Positions 1 to 8,799 of a stretch of 64,000 bases of DNA are shown in pieces. Position 1 is the first letter of the stretch, and every line of letters starts with the position of its first letter. A program made the translations under genes and the position numbers. Origin of the DNA: Sphingomonas chungangi (GTDB lineage Bacteria > Pseudomonadota > Alphaproteobacteria > Sphingomonadales > Sphingomonadaceae); NCBI RefSeq assembly GCF_013778325.1, contig NZ_JACEIB010000006.1, positions 496,001-560,000 on the forward strand, given 5' to 3'. Under the pieces are notes generated by a model. The model saw nothing but the letters and a program-made list of their open reading frames with translations, ran no database searches and was not told where the DNA came from.

Positions 1-1
1 C

Positions 2-295
2 ACCAAGGCGGCGATCGGCGCCTTTGCCCGGAGCTGGGCGCTGGAACTCAAGGCGCGCCGCATCCGGGTCAATATGCTCAGCCCCGGACCGACCGATACG
101 GCGATCCTCGACAAGCTGGGCGTCCCGGCCGCGGAGCGCGAGTCCTTCATGGGATCGATGGCGGCGGCGATCCCGCTGGGGCGCTTCGCCGAGGCGGACG
201 AGATGGCGCGCGCGGCCCTGTTCCTCGCCTCCGATGCGGGAAGCTTCGTGACGGGCGTCAATCTGCGGGTGGACGGCGGAATGGCGCTTGCCTGA
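2..295 (+). CDS. Short-chain dehydrogenase/reductase, C-terminal part (cut by window edge)
   Basis: The frame is open from the left edge to a TGA at 293-295, so only about 97 C-terminal residues are present. The visible part starts with TKAAIGAF, the region just after the catalytic Tyr of the YxxxK motif, then has the family's RIRVNMLSPGPTDT stretch and ends in a typical FVTGVNLRVDGGMALA tail. These are hallmarks of classical NAD(P)-dependent SDR oxidoreductases with a Rossmann fold. Substrate cannot be inferred. The following Rrf2 gene starts within 40 bp on the same strand, so the two may be co-transcribed. An internal ATG at 74 is not a real start because homology continues upstream of it. 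Confidence 0.85.
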   Translation, partial: TKAAIGAFARSWALELKARRIRVNMLSPGPTDTAILDKLGVPAAERESFMGSMAAAIPLGRFAEADEMARAALFLASDAGSFVTGVNLRVDGGMALA

Positions 296-331
296 TTGCC
301 CGAACAAACATGGAGTGATATTGTCCGCGTT

Positions 332-874
332 ATGGCTCATCTCACGGTCGGCGTCGAATATGGCATCCATTGCCTGCTCTGGATGGCGAGTGCGGAGGAT
401 AAACCGCTCAGCACAAGAGAGCTCGCCGCGCTTCAGGGCATCTCACACAGCTTCCTGGCGAAGATATTCCCGAAGCTGGAGAGAGCAGGGATCGTCCGAG
501 CCTCCGAGGGTGTGCGTGGCGGCTACGTGCTGGCGCGCGAGCCCGGGCGGATCAACTTCCTCCAGATCGTCGATGCGATCGAGGGTCGCAAGCCGCTGTT
601 CGATTGCCAGGACATCCGCGGGCGCTGCGCGCTGTTCGGCGGCGAGCCGCCGTCCTGGGCGATGCATGGCGTCTGCGCGATCCACGCGGTGATGCTGCAG
701 GCGGAGAAGGCGATGCGCGACACGCTGACCGCCCGCACCCTCGCCGACGTGGGCCAGACCGTCATGAGCAAGGCGCCTGCCGATTTTTCAACCGAGGTCC
801 AGGCCTGGCTTGGCGACCGCACGCGTAATCACGGTCGCAAGCCTCACACGTACGAAAGGGAGGTTCCGTCATGA
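332..874 (+). CDS. Rrf2-family transcriptional regulator
   Basis: A 180-residue protein beginning MAHLTVGVEYGIHCLLWMA, the usual Rrf2 N-terminus, followed by a winged helix with the recognition stretch HSFLAKIFPKLERAGIV and the RGGYVLAR wing (about residues 38-70). Three cysteines at about 92, 99 and 115 occupy the region where IscR/NsrR-type members bind an Fe-S cluster, so redox or NO sensing is possible; the spacing is not identical to IscR. A TTG at 296 is in frame, but the ATG at 332 matches the family start and is preferred. The stop overlaps the next ATG by 4 bp (ATGA, 871-874), so the regulator is translationally coupled to the FixJ-like gene. Confidence 0.88.
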   Translation: MAHLTVGVEYGIHCLLWMASAEDKPLSTRELAALQGISHSFLAKIFPKLERAGIVRASEGVRGGYVLAREPGRINFLQIVDAIEGRKPLFDCQDIRGRCALFGGEPPSWAMHGVCAIHAVMLQAEKAMRDTLTARTLADVGQTVMSKAPADFSTEVQAWLGDRTRNHGRKPHTYEREVPS

Positions 875-1512
875 CCGTAGCCGAACCCGAAAGACCGCTG
901 GTGCTCGTCGTCGACGACGATGCGGCGGTGCGATCGTCGATCGAGGAACTGATGCTGTCGGTGGGAATCGACGCCACCGGTTTCGGGTCCACCCGCGAAC
1001 TGCTCGACGCCGAATTGCCCGAGCGGCCGGGCTGTCTCGTCCTCGACGTCCGCATGCCGGGATCGAGCGGCCTCGATCTGCAGCAGCAGCTGGCGACGAG
1101 TGGCAATGCCAAGCCGATCGTCTTCCTTACCGGCCATGGCGACATCCCGATGAGCGTGCAGGCGATGAAGGCCGGTGCGGTCGATTTCCTGACGAAGCCG
1201 GTCCGCGACCAGTCGCTGCTCGACGCGGTGACGCTCGGCATCGAGCGGGACATCGCGCAGCGCGCCGATGCCCGGCTGGTGAAGTCGCACGTCGATCGCC
1301 ACGCGACGCTGACGGCGCGCGAGCGCCAGGTGCTGAGGCTGGTCGCGTCGGGCCGCCTCAACAAGCAGATCGCCTATGAGCTTGGCATCACCGAAGTGAC
1401 GGTGAAGCTGCACCGGAGCAGCGTGATGAAAAAGATGGGGGCTCTTTCGGTCGGCGAGCTGATCCGGGCCTGGGACGTGTTGCCCGCCCATCTGCGCGAG
1501 ACCGCGACCTAG
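871..1512 (+). CDS. FixJ-like response regulator (receiver + LuxR helix-turn-helix)
   Basis: 213 residues. The N-terminal receiver has the acidic DDD cluster at 15-17, phospho-acceptor Asp at about 59 (VLDVRMPG), the FLTGHGD switch and conserved Lys at about 109 (FLTKP). The C-terminal LuxR/GerE domain carries LTARERQVLRLVASGRLNKQIAYELGITEVTVK across two helices. The FLTGHGDIPMSV segment is characteristic of FixJ/NodW-type regulators. It would be phosphorylated by a PAS histidine kinase, and one is encoded two genes downstream at 1992-3683. A second such module occurs at 15.8-18.6 kb. Target genes are not identifiable from the sequence. Confidence 0.92.
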   Translation: MTVAEPERPLVLVVDDDAAVRSSIEELMLSVGIDATGFGSTRELLDAELPERPGCLVLDVRMPGSSGLDLQQQLATSGNAKPIVFLTGHGDIPMSVQAMKAGAVDFLTKPVRDQSLLDAVTLGIERDIAQRADARLVKSHVDRHATLTARERQVLRLVASGRLNKQIAYELGITEVTVKLHRSSVMKKMGALSVGELIRAWDVLPAHLRETAT

Positions 1513-1552
1513 ACCATGGTATGGTTACAATCCGCCGCGGATTCAGCGACAT

Positions 1553-1990
1553 ATGATGCAGGGTGCAAAGCCCGCGTCAGTGAGGATCCACCGCTTGTCG
1601 AAGCCGCCCGTGATCGCGATCGTGGATGACGATGAGGCCGTGAGGGAGGCGCTGTGCGACCTCCTGCAGGTCGAGGGGCTGACGGCCCGGCCGTACGAGA
1701 GCGGTGCAGCGTTCCTGGCCGATGAGCGCGCGGATGACTGCGACTGCCTCGTCACGGACGTGCGGATGCCCGAGATGGACGGGCTGGAGCTGCAGCATCG
1801 CCTGCGAGCGCGCGGATCGACGCTGCCGGTGATCTTCATCACCTCCTCCGACGATCGGCAGGCCCGCGCCCGCGCGCTCGAATGCGGCGCCGTGACCTGG
1901 TTCACCAAGCCGGTCGCCGACCAGGCGCTGCTGGGCGCGCTCCGTGCCGCGCTGGACGGGCGCGATGCCCACGAACCGCCGGGAGACTGA
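1553..1990 (+). CDS. Stand-alone receiver-domain response regulator
   Basis: 145 residues consisting of a single CheY-like receiver: IVDDDEAVREAL near the N-terminus, phospho-acceptor Asp at about 69 (VTDVRMPEMDG), FITSSDD and Lys at about 119 (WFTKP). No output domain follows. Tandem ATGs at 1553 and 1556 are both possible starts and there is no strong Shine-Dalgarno. The stop is 1 bp before the kinase ATG at 1992, indicating co-translation. A receiver-only protein between a FixJ regulator and a hybrid-less kinase may act as a phosphate sink or as an intermediate in signal branching; that role is inferred. Confidence 0.88.
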   Translation: MMQGAKPASVRIHRLSKPPVIAIVDDDEAVREALCDLLQVEGLTARPYESGAAFLADERADDCDCLVTDVRMPEMDGLELQHRLRARGSTLPVIFITSSDDRQARARALECGAVTWFTKPVADQALLGALRAALDGRDAHEPPGD

Positions 1991-1991
1991 G

Positions 1992-3683
1992 ATGGCAGTC
2001 GCGTCCTTGTCCATGATCGAAGACGCTGGGCAGGGGCCGCTGGTGCCGCGCTCCGTTCCCGGCCTCGATCCCGAAACGACGGCTTGGTGGGCGCTCGACA
2101 TCTCGGCGGCGAGGCCCGCGATCGACTCGATCGTGGCGGGCACGGCGGCCACCGACGGACTCGACAAGCTGCTGGCGGGGGTCCGCATCGCCGACGTCGA
2201 CCAGAATAACATCCACTTGGTCGGTCCTTACGCCGGGCGTCGGGACCTGATCGGACAGCTGTTCACCGCCTGGTGCCCGCCGGAGAGCTGGCGACCGGTC
2301 GCGGAGCTGGTCCTCGCGGTGATCGCCGATCACCCGGCCGGTGCGCCCCGAACGCGGGCCATCACCTCGATCGCCTTCGAGGACGCCGCGCTGCACGCTT
2401 CGGCGGACGAAGCCTATCCCGACATCATGTTCCTCGCTATCGCCGGCACCGTGGCCGACAAGCGCTCGCTCTGGTCGGTACGGGCGAGCGAGGAGCGCTA
2501 CCGCAATCTCATCCATCATCTGCCCTGCGCACTGCTGCAGGTGGATTCGCAGCCGATGCGGCCGATCTTCGACGAACTGCGCCGGCAGGGCGTCACCGAC
2601 ATCGCGCGGCTGCTCGAGGCCGAGCCCGAACGGGTGCAGCAGTCGCGCGACGCCGTGCTGGTGACGGACGCCAACAACAATGCCGTCAGGCTGTTCGGAG
2701 CCGATCGGATCGATCGACTGATCGGGTCAGTCGACTATGTCTTCGCGGCCTCGCCGGAAACCGCCCGGCGCGTGATCACGGCACATTTCGACGGTGTGCG
2801 GACCCATCGCGAGATCATGAAGATCCGACGCTTCGATGGCGTTCTGCGCGATGTCGAGCTGACGGTCACCTATCCGACTCCGCCCGAGCGGCTCGACATC
2901 ACGCTGCTCACCCTGGACGACATCACCGATCGTCTTCGCACCGAAGCGCAGCTGCGCGAGCTGCAAGCCGAATATTCTCGCGCGGCGCGTATCTCGACGC
3001 TGGGCGAGCTGGCCACCTCGATCGCCCACGAGGTCAACCAGCCGCTCTCCGCTATCGTCACCAATGCCGAGACCAGCCTGCGCTGGCTGTCGCGCGAGGA
3101 CCCCAATCTCGTCAAGGTCGGCCAGCTGACGACGCGCATTGCGGACAGCGCGCGCCATGCCAGCGACATCGTGCAGCGAATTCGGGGCATGGCCGCGCCG
3201 CGCGCGCCGGAGCGACTGCTGCTCGATCTGAACGGCATCGTCGAAGAGGCGCTGCTGTTCGTCCGCCACGAGATCGAATCCCGCGCGATCGACCTGTCGC
3301 TCCGGTTCGGTCGCGATCTGCCGCGCCTTTTCGGGGACCGGGTCCAGCTCCAGCAGGTGATCGTCAACCTGCTGCTCAACGCGGTGCAGGCGATCGGCCA
3401 GGGTGACGGGACGGCAGCGAGCATCGAGATCCGCACCCGCATCGACGCGGGCGGGCGGGTCGCCTTCGCGATCCACGACAGTGGGCCGGGCATCGCGGCG
3501 GAGAATATCGAGCGGGTGTTCGGCAGCTTCTTCACTACCAAGCCGGACGGCATGGGCATCGGCCTCGCCGTCTGCCAGTCGATCATCGTCGCCCACGGCG
3601 GCACGATCTCGGCGTCCAACCATCCCGACGGCGGCGCGGTGTTTCGCTTTGTGCTTCCGGCGGCCGGAACCGCCGGAAGCTGA
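1992..3683 (+). CDS. PAS-domain sensor histidine kinase
   Basis: 563 residues from the ATG at 1992; an earlier in-frame codon at 1944 lies inside the upstream gene and is rejected. The first 300 residues contain two PAS-like segments (one ends near SVRASEERYRNLI, the second includes the FDGVLRDVELTVTYPTPPERLDITLLTLDDITDR boundary seen here in parts). The dimerisation/phosphoacceptor box is ISTLGELATSIAHEVNQPL with His at about 346, typical of DctB/FixL-type kinases. The ATPase domain has NLLLNAVQAI (N box), HDSGPGI (G1) and GMGIGLAVC (G2). No transmembrane segment is apparent, so it is probably a cytosolic sensor. It most likely phosphorylates the two receivers encoded immediately upstream. 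Confidence 0.9.
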   Translation: MAVASLSMIEDAGQGPLVPRSVPGLDPETTAWWALDISAARPAIDSIVAGTAATDGLDKLLAGVRIADVDQNNIHLVGPYAGRRDLIGQLFTAWCPPESWRPVAELVLAVIADHPAGAPRTRAITSIAFEDAALHASADEAYPDIMFLAIAGTVADKRSLWSVRASEERYRNLIHHLPCALLQVDSQPMRPIFDELRRQGVTDIARLLEAEPERVQQSRDAVLVTDANNNAVRLFGADRIDRLIGSVDYVFAASPETARRVITAHFDGVRTHREIMKIRRFDGVLRDVELTVTYPTPPERLDITLLTLDDITDRLRTEAQLRELQAEYSRAARISTLGELATSIAHEVNQPLSAIVTNAETSLRWLSREDPNLVKVGQLTTRIADSARHASDIVQRIRGMAAPRAPERLLLDLNGIVEEALLFVRHEIESRAIDLSLRFGRDLPRLFGDRVQLQQVIVNLLLNAVQAIGQGDGTAASIEIRTRIDAGGRVAFAIHDSGPGIAAENIERVFGSFFTTKPDGMGIGLAVCQSIIVAHGGTISASNHPDGGAVFRFVLPAAGTAGS

Positions 3684-3688
3684 TCCGC

Positions 3689-4510
3689 CTAGCTGCGCAG
3701 GAAGGCAAGCAGATCGGCGTTGAAACGGTCGGCGTGCGTCTCGGTCAGGCCGTGCGGCGCGCCGGCATAATAGAGCGTCTGAGCGTGCGGGACGAGCAGG
3801 GCCGCTTTGTGCGCGCTGTCGTGTATCGGAACGATCTGATCGTCATCGCCGTGCGCGATCAGCGTCGGGATGTCGAAACGGCGAAGATCCTCGGTGAAAT
3901 CGGTCTCGGAGAAGGCCTTGATACAGTCATAAGCATTGGCGAGGCCTGCGGTCATCGCTTGCAGCCAGAGCGCATCCAGAAAGCTCTGCGGGACATTGCT
4001 GTCGGGTCGGTTCGCGCCGTAGAACGGCACGGCAAAATCCCGGTAGAATTGCGAGCGGTTGCGCGCGATGTCGCGGCGCATCCCGTCGAACAGCTCGATC
4101 GGCAGGCCGTCGGGATTGCTCGCCGAGCGCACCATGACGGGCGGCACCGCGCCAAGCAGGACGGCCTTGGCGACCCGTCCGGTGCCATGGCGGCCGATAT
4201 AGCGCGCGACCTCGCCGCCGCCGGTGGAGTGGCCGACCATCGCGACCTCGCGCAGGTCGAGCAGATCGAACAGCGTTGCGAGATCGTCGGCATAGCCGTC
4301 CATGTCGTTGCGTGTCGCGGTCTGCGCGGACTTGCCGTGGCCCCGACGATCGTGCGCGATCACGCGGAAGCCATTCTGTGCCAGGAACAGCATCTGGCCG
4401 CTCCACGCATCCGAATTGAGCGGCCAGCCGTGCGAGAAGGTGACGACGGGGCCTTCGCCCCAATCCTTGTAGAATATCTCGTGTCCGTCCTGGGTGGTGA
4501 TCGTGGGCAT
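3689..4510 (-). CDS. Alpha/beta hydrolase, non-heme chloroperoxidase/arylesterase-like
   Basis: 273 residues. The fold motifs are [12 protein letters not shown] (oxyanion hole), the nucleophile elbow GHSTGGGEV with Ser at about 95, HGDDDQIVP carrying the acid, and [10 protein letters not shown] carrying the catalytic His. [12 protein letters not shown] is characteristic of cofactor-free haloperoxidase/arylesterase enzymes. The ORF can be extended upstream, but homology starts at [18 protein letters not shown], so the ATG at 4510 is chosen; a purine-rich stretch (GAGGAGAC) precedes it. It is convergent with the histidine kinase, with only 5 bp between stops. The natural substrate is unknown; perhydrolase activity is a family property, not something the sequence proves. 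Confidence 0.9.
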   Translation of the reverse strand: MPTITTQDGHEIFYKDWGEGPVVTFSHGWPLNSDAWSGQMLFLAQNGFRVIAHDRRGHGKSAQTATRNDMDGYADDLATLFDLLDLREVAMVGHSTGGGEVARYIGRHGTGRVAKAVLLGAVPPVMVRSASNPDGLPIELFDGMRRDIARNRSQFYRDFAVPFYGANRPDSNVPQSFLDALWLQAMTAGLANAYDCIKAFSETDFTEDLRRFDIPTLIAHGDDDQIVPIHDSAHKAALLVPHAQTLYYAGAPHGLTETHADRFNADLLAFLRS

Positions 4511-4836
4511 GGAATGTCTCCTCGGGCGAAGGTGCCGAACCCGCCGCGTATCGACCGGTCGCTTGGCCTTCGATCCAACGGACGTGTAGGGCTGGCCCTG
4601 CGGTCGGAGTGGCGATGCCCATCCGGACGAGCATGCCGGGAGGCCTACGATGCGCTGACGACATCGGGATCGCCTACCCGTCGTGCCGGACCTGACCCAA
4701 GGGCGTGGAGCACCCGCCGTTTCGCGAGCGTCGCGCATCACTCGGCACGATGGAGCGGCTGCCGCTGATCCCCAATCATGGCCCCATCGGAAACCGGCGG
4801 CCGTGTTCGATGCGGCCCGCTTAAAGGAGATGCATC
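4511..4836. other. Divergent intergenic region
   Basis: This 326-bp stretch separates the minus-strand hydrolase from the plus-strand NAD(P)-binding protein and must hold both promoters. No credible coding sequence or strong dyad was found. The only clear signal is the AAAGGAG ribosome binding site just before the ATG at 4837. Confidence 0.5.
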
Positions 4837-5604
4837 ATGAAGATCGTCGTCATCGGCGGCACGGGCCTGATCGGATCGAAGGTGGTAGCATCGCTGTCCG
4901 CGCAGGGGCACGAGGCGCTGGCCGCGGCGCCGAGCACGGGCGTCGACACGCTGACCGGTAAGGGGCTGGACGAGGCATTCGCCGGCGCCGACGTGGTGGT
5001 CGACATGTCTAACTCGCCGTCGTTCGAGGACGAGGCGGCGATGCATTTCTTCGAGACCGCCGGCCGTAACATCGCCCGCGCCGAGAAGGCGGCCGGCATC
5101 GGCCACCATGTCGCGCTTTCGGTGGTCGGTACCGATCGCCTTCAGGCCAGCGGCTATTTCCGCGCCAAGCTTGCGCAGGAACGACTGATCCAGGCATCGG
5201 GCATCCCCTTCACGTTGCTCCACGCGACGCAGTTTTTCGAATTCCTGCGCGGCATCGCCGATTTCTCGAAAACGGATGCGGAAGGGATCGTCCATCTTCC
5301 GCCCAGGCGCTTCCAACCGATGGCGGCGCAGGATGTTGCCACTGTCGTGGTAGAAGCGGCGCTCGCATCGCCTGCGAACGGCACGATCGAAGTGGCCGGG
5401 CCGGAAATCTTCCGCCTCGACGAGCTGGTCGCGCGCGTGCTGCGCCACGACAAGGACCCGCGCCGCGTGATTGCTGATCCGGATGCACCCTATTTCGGGC
5501 TGGATATCGACGACAGGTCTCTGATGCCTGGGCCCGGCGCGCGGCTCGGCGCAACCAGCTTTGATTGGTGGCTCGCCAACGTGCCAGCCCCGCAGAAGCG
5601 CTGA
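4837..5604 (+). CDS. NmrA/atypical-SDR NAD(P)-binding protein
   Basis: 255 residues starting MKIVVIGGTGLIGSKVVA, a glycine-rich Rossmann loop (GGTGLIG) at the extreme N-terminus, with AAMHFFETAGRNIARAEKAAGIGHHVALSVVGTDRL matching the NmrA/atypical SDR core in two adjoining pieces. The classical YxxxK pair is replaced by YFRAKLAQE (about 107-115). Such proteins act as NAD(P)H sensors or NADPH-dependent reductases. A strong AAAGGAG lies 6-7 bp before the ATG. It is followed 25 bp later by a small membrane protein on the same strand, suggesting a two-gene operon. Substrate unknown. Confidence 0.85.
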   Translation: MKIVVIGGTGLIGSKVVASLSAQGHEALAAAPSTGVDTLTGKGLDEAFAGADVVVDMSNSPSFEDEAAMHFFETAGRNIARAEKAAGIGHHVALSVVGTDRLQASGYFRAKLAQERLIQASGIPFTLLHATQFFEFLRGIADFSKTDAEGIVHLPPRRFQPMAAQDVATVVVEAALASPANGTIEVAGPEIFRLDELVARVLRHDKDPRRVIADPDAPYFGLDIDDRSLMPGPGARLGATSFDWWLANVPAPQKR

Positions 5605-5629
5605 CCCCACAAAACGGAAGGACAGGGTT

Positions 5630-6040
5630 ATGCTGAAACGCATCTGCCTCGCCATGGCCGTGCTGCTGGGGCTCGGCGACATCGCCAACGGCATCTTCAT
5701 GCTCGCATCGCCGGCCGCCTGGTATTTCGCGGTGCCGGGCGTCACGACCACCGGCCCCTTCAACCAGCACTTTCTCCGCGACATAGGCATCATCTTCGTG
5801 TTTCTCGGCGGCGGCTATCTCGCCGGAGCAGCGCGGGCAGAATATCGCGTCGTGCTGTGGGGAACTGCCACGCTGTGGCTGTGCAGCCATGCCGTCTTTC
5901 ATTTCTGGGAGGTGGCTGTCGGCATCTGTGGGGCTTACGCTCTTGCCCGCGATTTTCCGGCGGTTACGCTTCCCGCGGTGATCGGCGTCGTGCTCACGGT
6001 CTGGGCGATTAACGATCGATGTGCACCCCGGAAGAGCTGA
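5630..6040 (+). CDS. Small integral membrane protein
   Basis: 136 residues with about four hydrophobic helices (roughly 3-25, 48-66, 73-95 and 108-130) and a short basic C-terminus (NDRCAPRKS). The start at 5630 (MLKRICLAMAV) gives a positively charged N-terminus and follows GGAAGGACAG; an upstream in-frame start at 5561 would overlap the preceding gene by 44 bp and is disfavoured. It probably forms an operon with the NAD(P)-binding protein upstream. I do not recognise a named family; it could be a DoxX- or DUF-type membrane protein. Confidence 0.75.
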   Translation: MLKRICLAMAVLLGLGDIANGIFMLASPAAWYFAVPGVTTTGPFNQHFLRDIGIIFVFLGGGYLAGAARAEYRVVLWGTATLWLCSHAVFHFWEVAVGICGAYALARDFPAVTLPAVIGVVLTVWAINDRCAPRKS

Positions 6041-6367
6041 CTTTGCGTTCCCTCGGCTCGTAGCTGGTAGCTTCCGCGCCGTCTTGTGTTGGGGACGTTC
6101 TCATCTGCGCCACTTTCGGTCGTTGCTGGGTTCGAAAGCCACTCCCAACTGCAGTCGGTCCGGTCCAGCAGAGCTACCAACCATTCGGTTGCACCTCACG
6201 ATGATTAATTTCCGTCAGCGCGCGGCCGGCTGACATGGCGGTCGCGATTGCTTGCAGCGAATACAAGCTATTCAAAGTTACCCACTACGAACGCTGGGAC
6301 GGATCGCCGACATACCCCTGGTCGAAGGGGCGAAACTGGTTCGCCCGGATATCTGGAGTATGCCGAC
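6041..6367. other. Intergenic region
   Basis: 327 bp between the small membrane protein and the YciI-like gene. I see no credible ORF, tRNA or strong inverted repeat. Base composition is less GC-rich than the flanking coding DNA. Its right end must supply the ribosome binding site for the gene at 6368 (ATCTGGAGTA, a GGAG core). Confidence 0.45.
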
Positions 6368-6697
6368 ATGGTCGATGAGAATGGCCCGCACTACTTCGTG
6401 GCTTTTCAAACGCCGGGACCGAATTGGGTGCCGGGCGTCAAATATAACGAGCAGCCCGAATTCATGTCGCACGTCGGGTATATGACCGAATTGCAGGAGC
6501 GGGGGCTCACTGTGCTCAGTGGCCCCTTCATGCAGGAAGCCGGCGGCCTCAACGGCGTTCTCGCCGATGGCGGCATGACCATCTTTAAGGCCGGGGATTG
6601 GGACGAAGCGATCCGGATCGGCACGGATGACCCGACCGTGAAGTCGGGCATGCTGAACGTCGATGTGAAGATGTTCTGGGTGCCATTTCACGACTGA
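6368..6697 (+). CDS. YciI-like protein
   Basis: 109 residues (MVDENGPHYFVAF...) with the compact ferredoxin-like alpha/beta pattern of the YciI/YCII family: a first strand HYFVAFQTPGPNW, a helix FMSHVGYMTELQERG, LTVLSGPFM, a glycine-rich turn GGMTIFKAGDWDEAIRI and a terminal strand NVDVKMFWVPF. The His in FMSHVGYM corresponds to the conserved active-site region of the family. The ATG at 6368 is chosen because a longer in-frame ORF from 6248 has no family similarity in its first 40 codons. Function of most family members is unknown; a role in degradation of aromatic or halogenated compounds has been suggested for some. Confidence 0.75.
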   Translation: MVDENGPHYFVAFQTPGPNWVPGVKYNEQPEFMSHVGYMTELQERGLTVLSGPFMQEAGGLNGVLADGGMTIFKAGDWDEAIRIGTDDPTVKSGMLNVDVKMFWVPFHD

Positions 6698-6834
6698 ATG
6701 GCGTGGGCCGAGACCCACAACACTGCCTCAACGATTTGGGGCTGAATCTGCTTCTACCGGGGGCCTGACGAGCCTCGGGTGCGCATCCGCCCGGGCCGCA
6801 AGCGCTTGCCGGTCACCCTCTAAGGATCGAAACA

Positions 6835-7587
6835 ATGAACCGACTTGAAGGCAAGATCGCCGTGGTAACCGGCGGCAGCAGTGGCATGGGACGTGCGACG
6901 GCACGGCAGTTCGTCGCGGAAGGCGCGACGGTCGTTATCACCGGCCGGCGGCAGGACCGGCTCGATGAGACTGTTGCCGAGATAGGCGGCGCAATCGAAG
7001 GCTTCCGGGGGGACATCGCCAATCTCGCCGATCTCGAATGCTTGCGCTCGCATATCGCGGACACGCACGGTCGCGTCGACGTGCTGTTCGCCAACGCTGG
7101 CGGCGGATCGCTTGGTCCGTTCGGCAAGGTGTCGGAAGCGGACTTCGATCGGACGATCGCCACCAATCTGAAGGGCACGTTCTTCACCGTTCAGACCCTG
7201 CTGCCGCTCATCGTGGATGGCGGTTCCATTATTCTCAACGGCTCGATCGCTGCCAGTCTCGGTATGCCGGCCTTCACGGTCTATTCTGCCACGAAGGCGG
7301 CCATTCGGTCCTTTGCCCGCACTTGGACGACCGACCTCAGTGCCCGCCGGATCCGGGTGAACACTTTGGCGCCGGGAACGATTATCACGCCGATCATGAC
7401 GGAGCAGGCTGGCTTCAGTGACGAGCGGCTCGAACAATTTTACGAGAAGTTCGCCTCGGAAACGCCGCTCGGCCGGAACGGCGACCCAAGCGAGATTGCT
7501 TCGGTCGCGACGTTTCTCGCCTCGGCCGAAAGCAGTTTCATTACCGGCGTGGAGCTCCACGTCGATGGCGGATATGCACAGGTCTGA
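6835..7587 (+). CDS. SDR-family oxidoreductase
   Basis: 250 residues, the normal length for classical short-chain dehydrogenases. Cofactor motif TGGSSGMGRATA near residue 12, NAG in LFANAGGG, catalytic Ser region ILNGSIAAS, the YSATK catalytic Tyr-Lys pair, and the C-terminal FITGVELHVDGGYAQV. An Arg in ITGRRQDRL after the second strand favours NADP(H). The start ATG follows TAAGGATCG. It sits alone between the YciI-like gene and a LysR regulator on the same strand, which may control it. Substrate unknown. Confidence 0.92.
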   Translation: MNRLEGKIAVVTGGSSGMGRATARQFVAEGATVVITGRRQDRLDETVAEIGGAIEGFRGDIANLADLECLRSHIADTHGRVDVLFANAGGGSLGPFGKVSEADFDRTIATNLKGTFFTVQTLLPLIVDGGSIILNGSIAASLGMPAFTVYSATKAAIRSFARTWTTDLSARRIRVNTLAPGTIITPIMTEQAGFSDERLEQFYEKFASETPLGRNGDPSEIASVATFLASAESSFITGVELHVDGGYAQV

Positions 7588-7676
7588 TCGCTCCCCCTGC
7601 AGCTGACAACAGTCCGTCGACCGGCCCACTATCATGGTGGCGCCGGCCGACGGATCGGGTAGGATCGTAAACAGAG

Positions 7677-8582
7677 ATGGCTGTCGGGACCGAGGGCTTG
7701 AGCGATCAATTTCAAGCCCTTCGGCTGTTCGTGCAGATCGCGAGAACCGGAAGCTTTTCGAAGGGCGCACGGGCGCTTAAGCTCTCGCAGCCTACCGCAT
7801 CGCGCATCATAGCACTGCTCGAGGAGCAACTAGCCACGACGCTCTTCACCCGATCGTCGCGAGCGCTCATGCTCACCGATGCCGGCAAAGCCTATCTGTC
7901 GCGCGTGCAGCCAATCCTGCAGTCGCTCGAAGAGGCTGACAACGAGATACGCGGAACCGACGCACTGCGCGGTACCTTGCGGATCGCCGTCGCATCGATC
8001 ATCGCATCGCGAGCGATCGTTCCCCGGCTTCAGGCTTTTGTTGCCCGACATCCCGACCTTGGGGTCGAGCTGTCGATCGACGATCGTCGGCAGGATCTGA
8101 TCCAGGAGGGGATCGATGTTGCGATCCGGTTCGGCAAGCTGCCGGACTCGACGGCGACGGCGCGCTTAATCGGGCGCTGGCCGCTCGTCGTCGCTGCCGC
8201 TCCGTCATATTTAGAGGCTCATGGCGTTCCGGACGAGCCGTCGAGCCTTGAAGATCACACTTTCGTCATCGCCGGTCCGGTTGCGAGCAAGGAACTCTCG
8301 TTCCAGCGTGGCAACGTCGAGATCAAGGTACAGCCCAAGGGCCAAGTTTCGATAAGCGCGGCGGAAGTCGCCGTGAGTGCCGTCCGGGCCGGCTTGGGCA
8401 TTGCCGTTGCGAGCCTTCCAGCATTTAGTGAGGACTTCGACATGGGGTCGCTCGTCCAACTACTTCCCGCTTGGAGCCTCGGCGACATTGAAGCGCACGC
8501 GCTATTCCCAAGCGGCCAAGCTCCAAAGCCCGCCGCTCGAGCATTCGTCGAGCATATCGTCCAGGAAATTCGTTCGGTATGA
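7677..8582 (+). CDS. LysR-family transcriptional regulator
   Basis: 301 residues. The N-terminal winged helix reads FQALRLFVQIARTGSFSKGARALKLSQPTASRIIALLEEQL within residues 10-55, the diagnostic LysR DNA-binding domain, followed by the linker helix and a periplasmic-binding-protein-like effector domain (FGKLPDSTATARLIGRWPLVVAA region) to the C-terminus. This class often regulates quinone- or aromatic-responsive oxidoreductases. It lies 89 bp downstream of an SDR gene on the same strand and converges with the TetR gene at 8800-9360. Effector and targets unknown. Confidence 0.92.
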   Translation: MAVGTEGLSDQFQALRLFVQIARTGSFSKGARALKLSQPTASRIIALLEEQLATTLFTRSSRALMLTDAGKAYLSRVQPILQSLEEADNEIRGTDALRGTLRIAVASIIASRAIVPRLQAFVARHPDLGVELSIDDRRQDLIQEGIDVAIRFGKLPDSTATARLIGRWPLVVAAAPSYLEAHGVPDEPSSLEDHTFVIAGPVASKELSFQRGNVEIKVQPKGQVSISAAEVAVSAVRAGLGIAVASLPAFSEDFDMGSLVQLLPAWSLGDIEAHALFPSGQAPKPAARAFVEHIVQEIRSV

Positions 8583-8748
8583 ACCGCCATCAAAAGAGAC
8601 TCGCGGATTCCGATGTTGCGGGCTCTTGCGGGGGCATCCCATGTTGAGCGGACTAGCCGGAGCGCGCCCAATATCAGCCGATCCTAACCCCTCTCTTCAA
8701 TCAAAGAAGCGGACGTTTGTTCAGGTGTGGCAGTGACCTATGAGTACG

Positions 8749-8792
8749 GCCGCATTCTGGCGGCGACCGGAACTACCGGCCTTGAATGCGGC
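8749..8792. terminator. Inverted repeat between convergent genes, possible bidirectional terminator
   Basis: GCCGCATTC (8749-8757) and GAATGCGGC (8784-8792) form a perfect 9-bp stem around a GC-rich 26-base loop. It lies 8 bp outside the end of the TetR gene and 166 bp after the LysR gene. No clear T-run follows on either strand, so termination is inferred from position. Confidence 0.45.
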
Positions 8793-8799
8793 TACTCCT

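Noticed and set aside
1944-1991. Earlier start for the first histidine kinase
   Set aside because: It lies inside the receiver gene and lacks homology; ATG 1992 directly follows the receiver stop.
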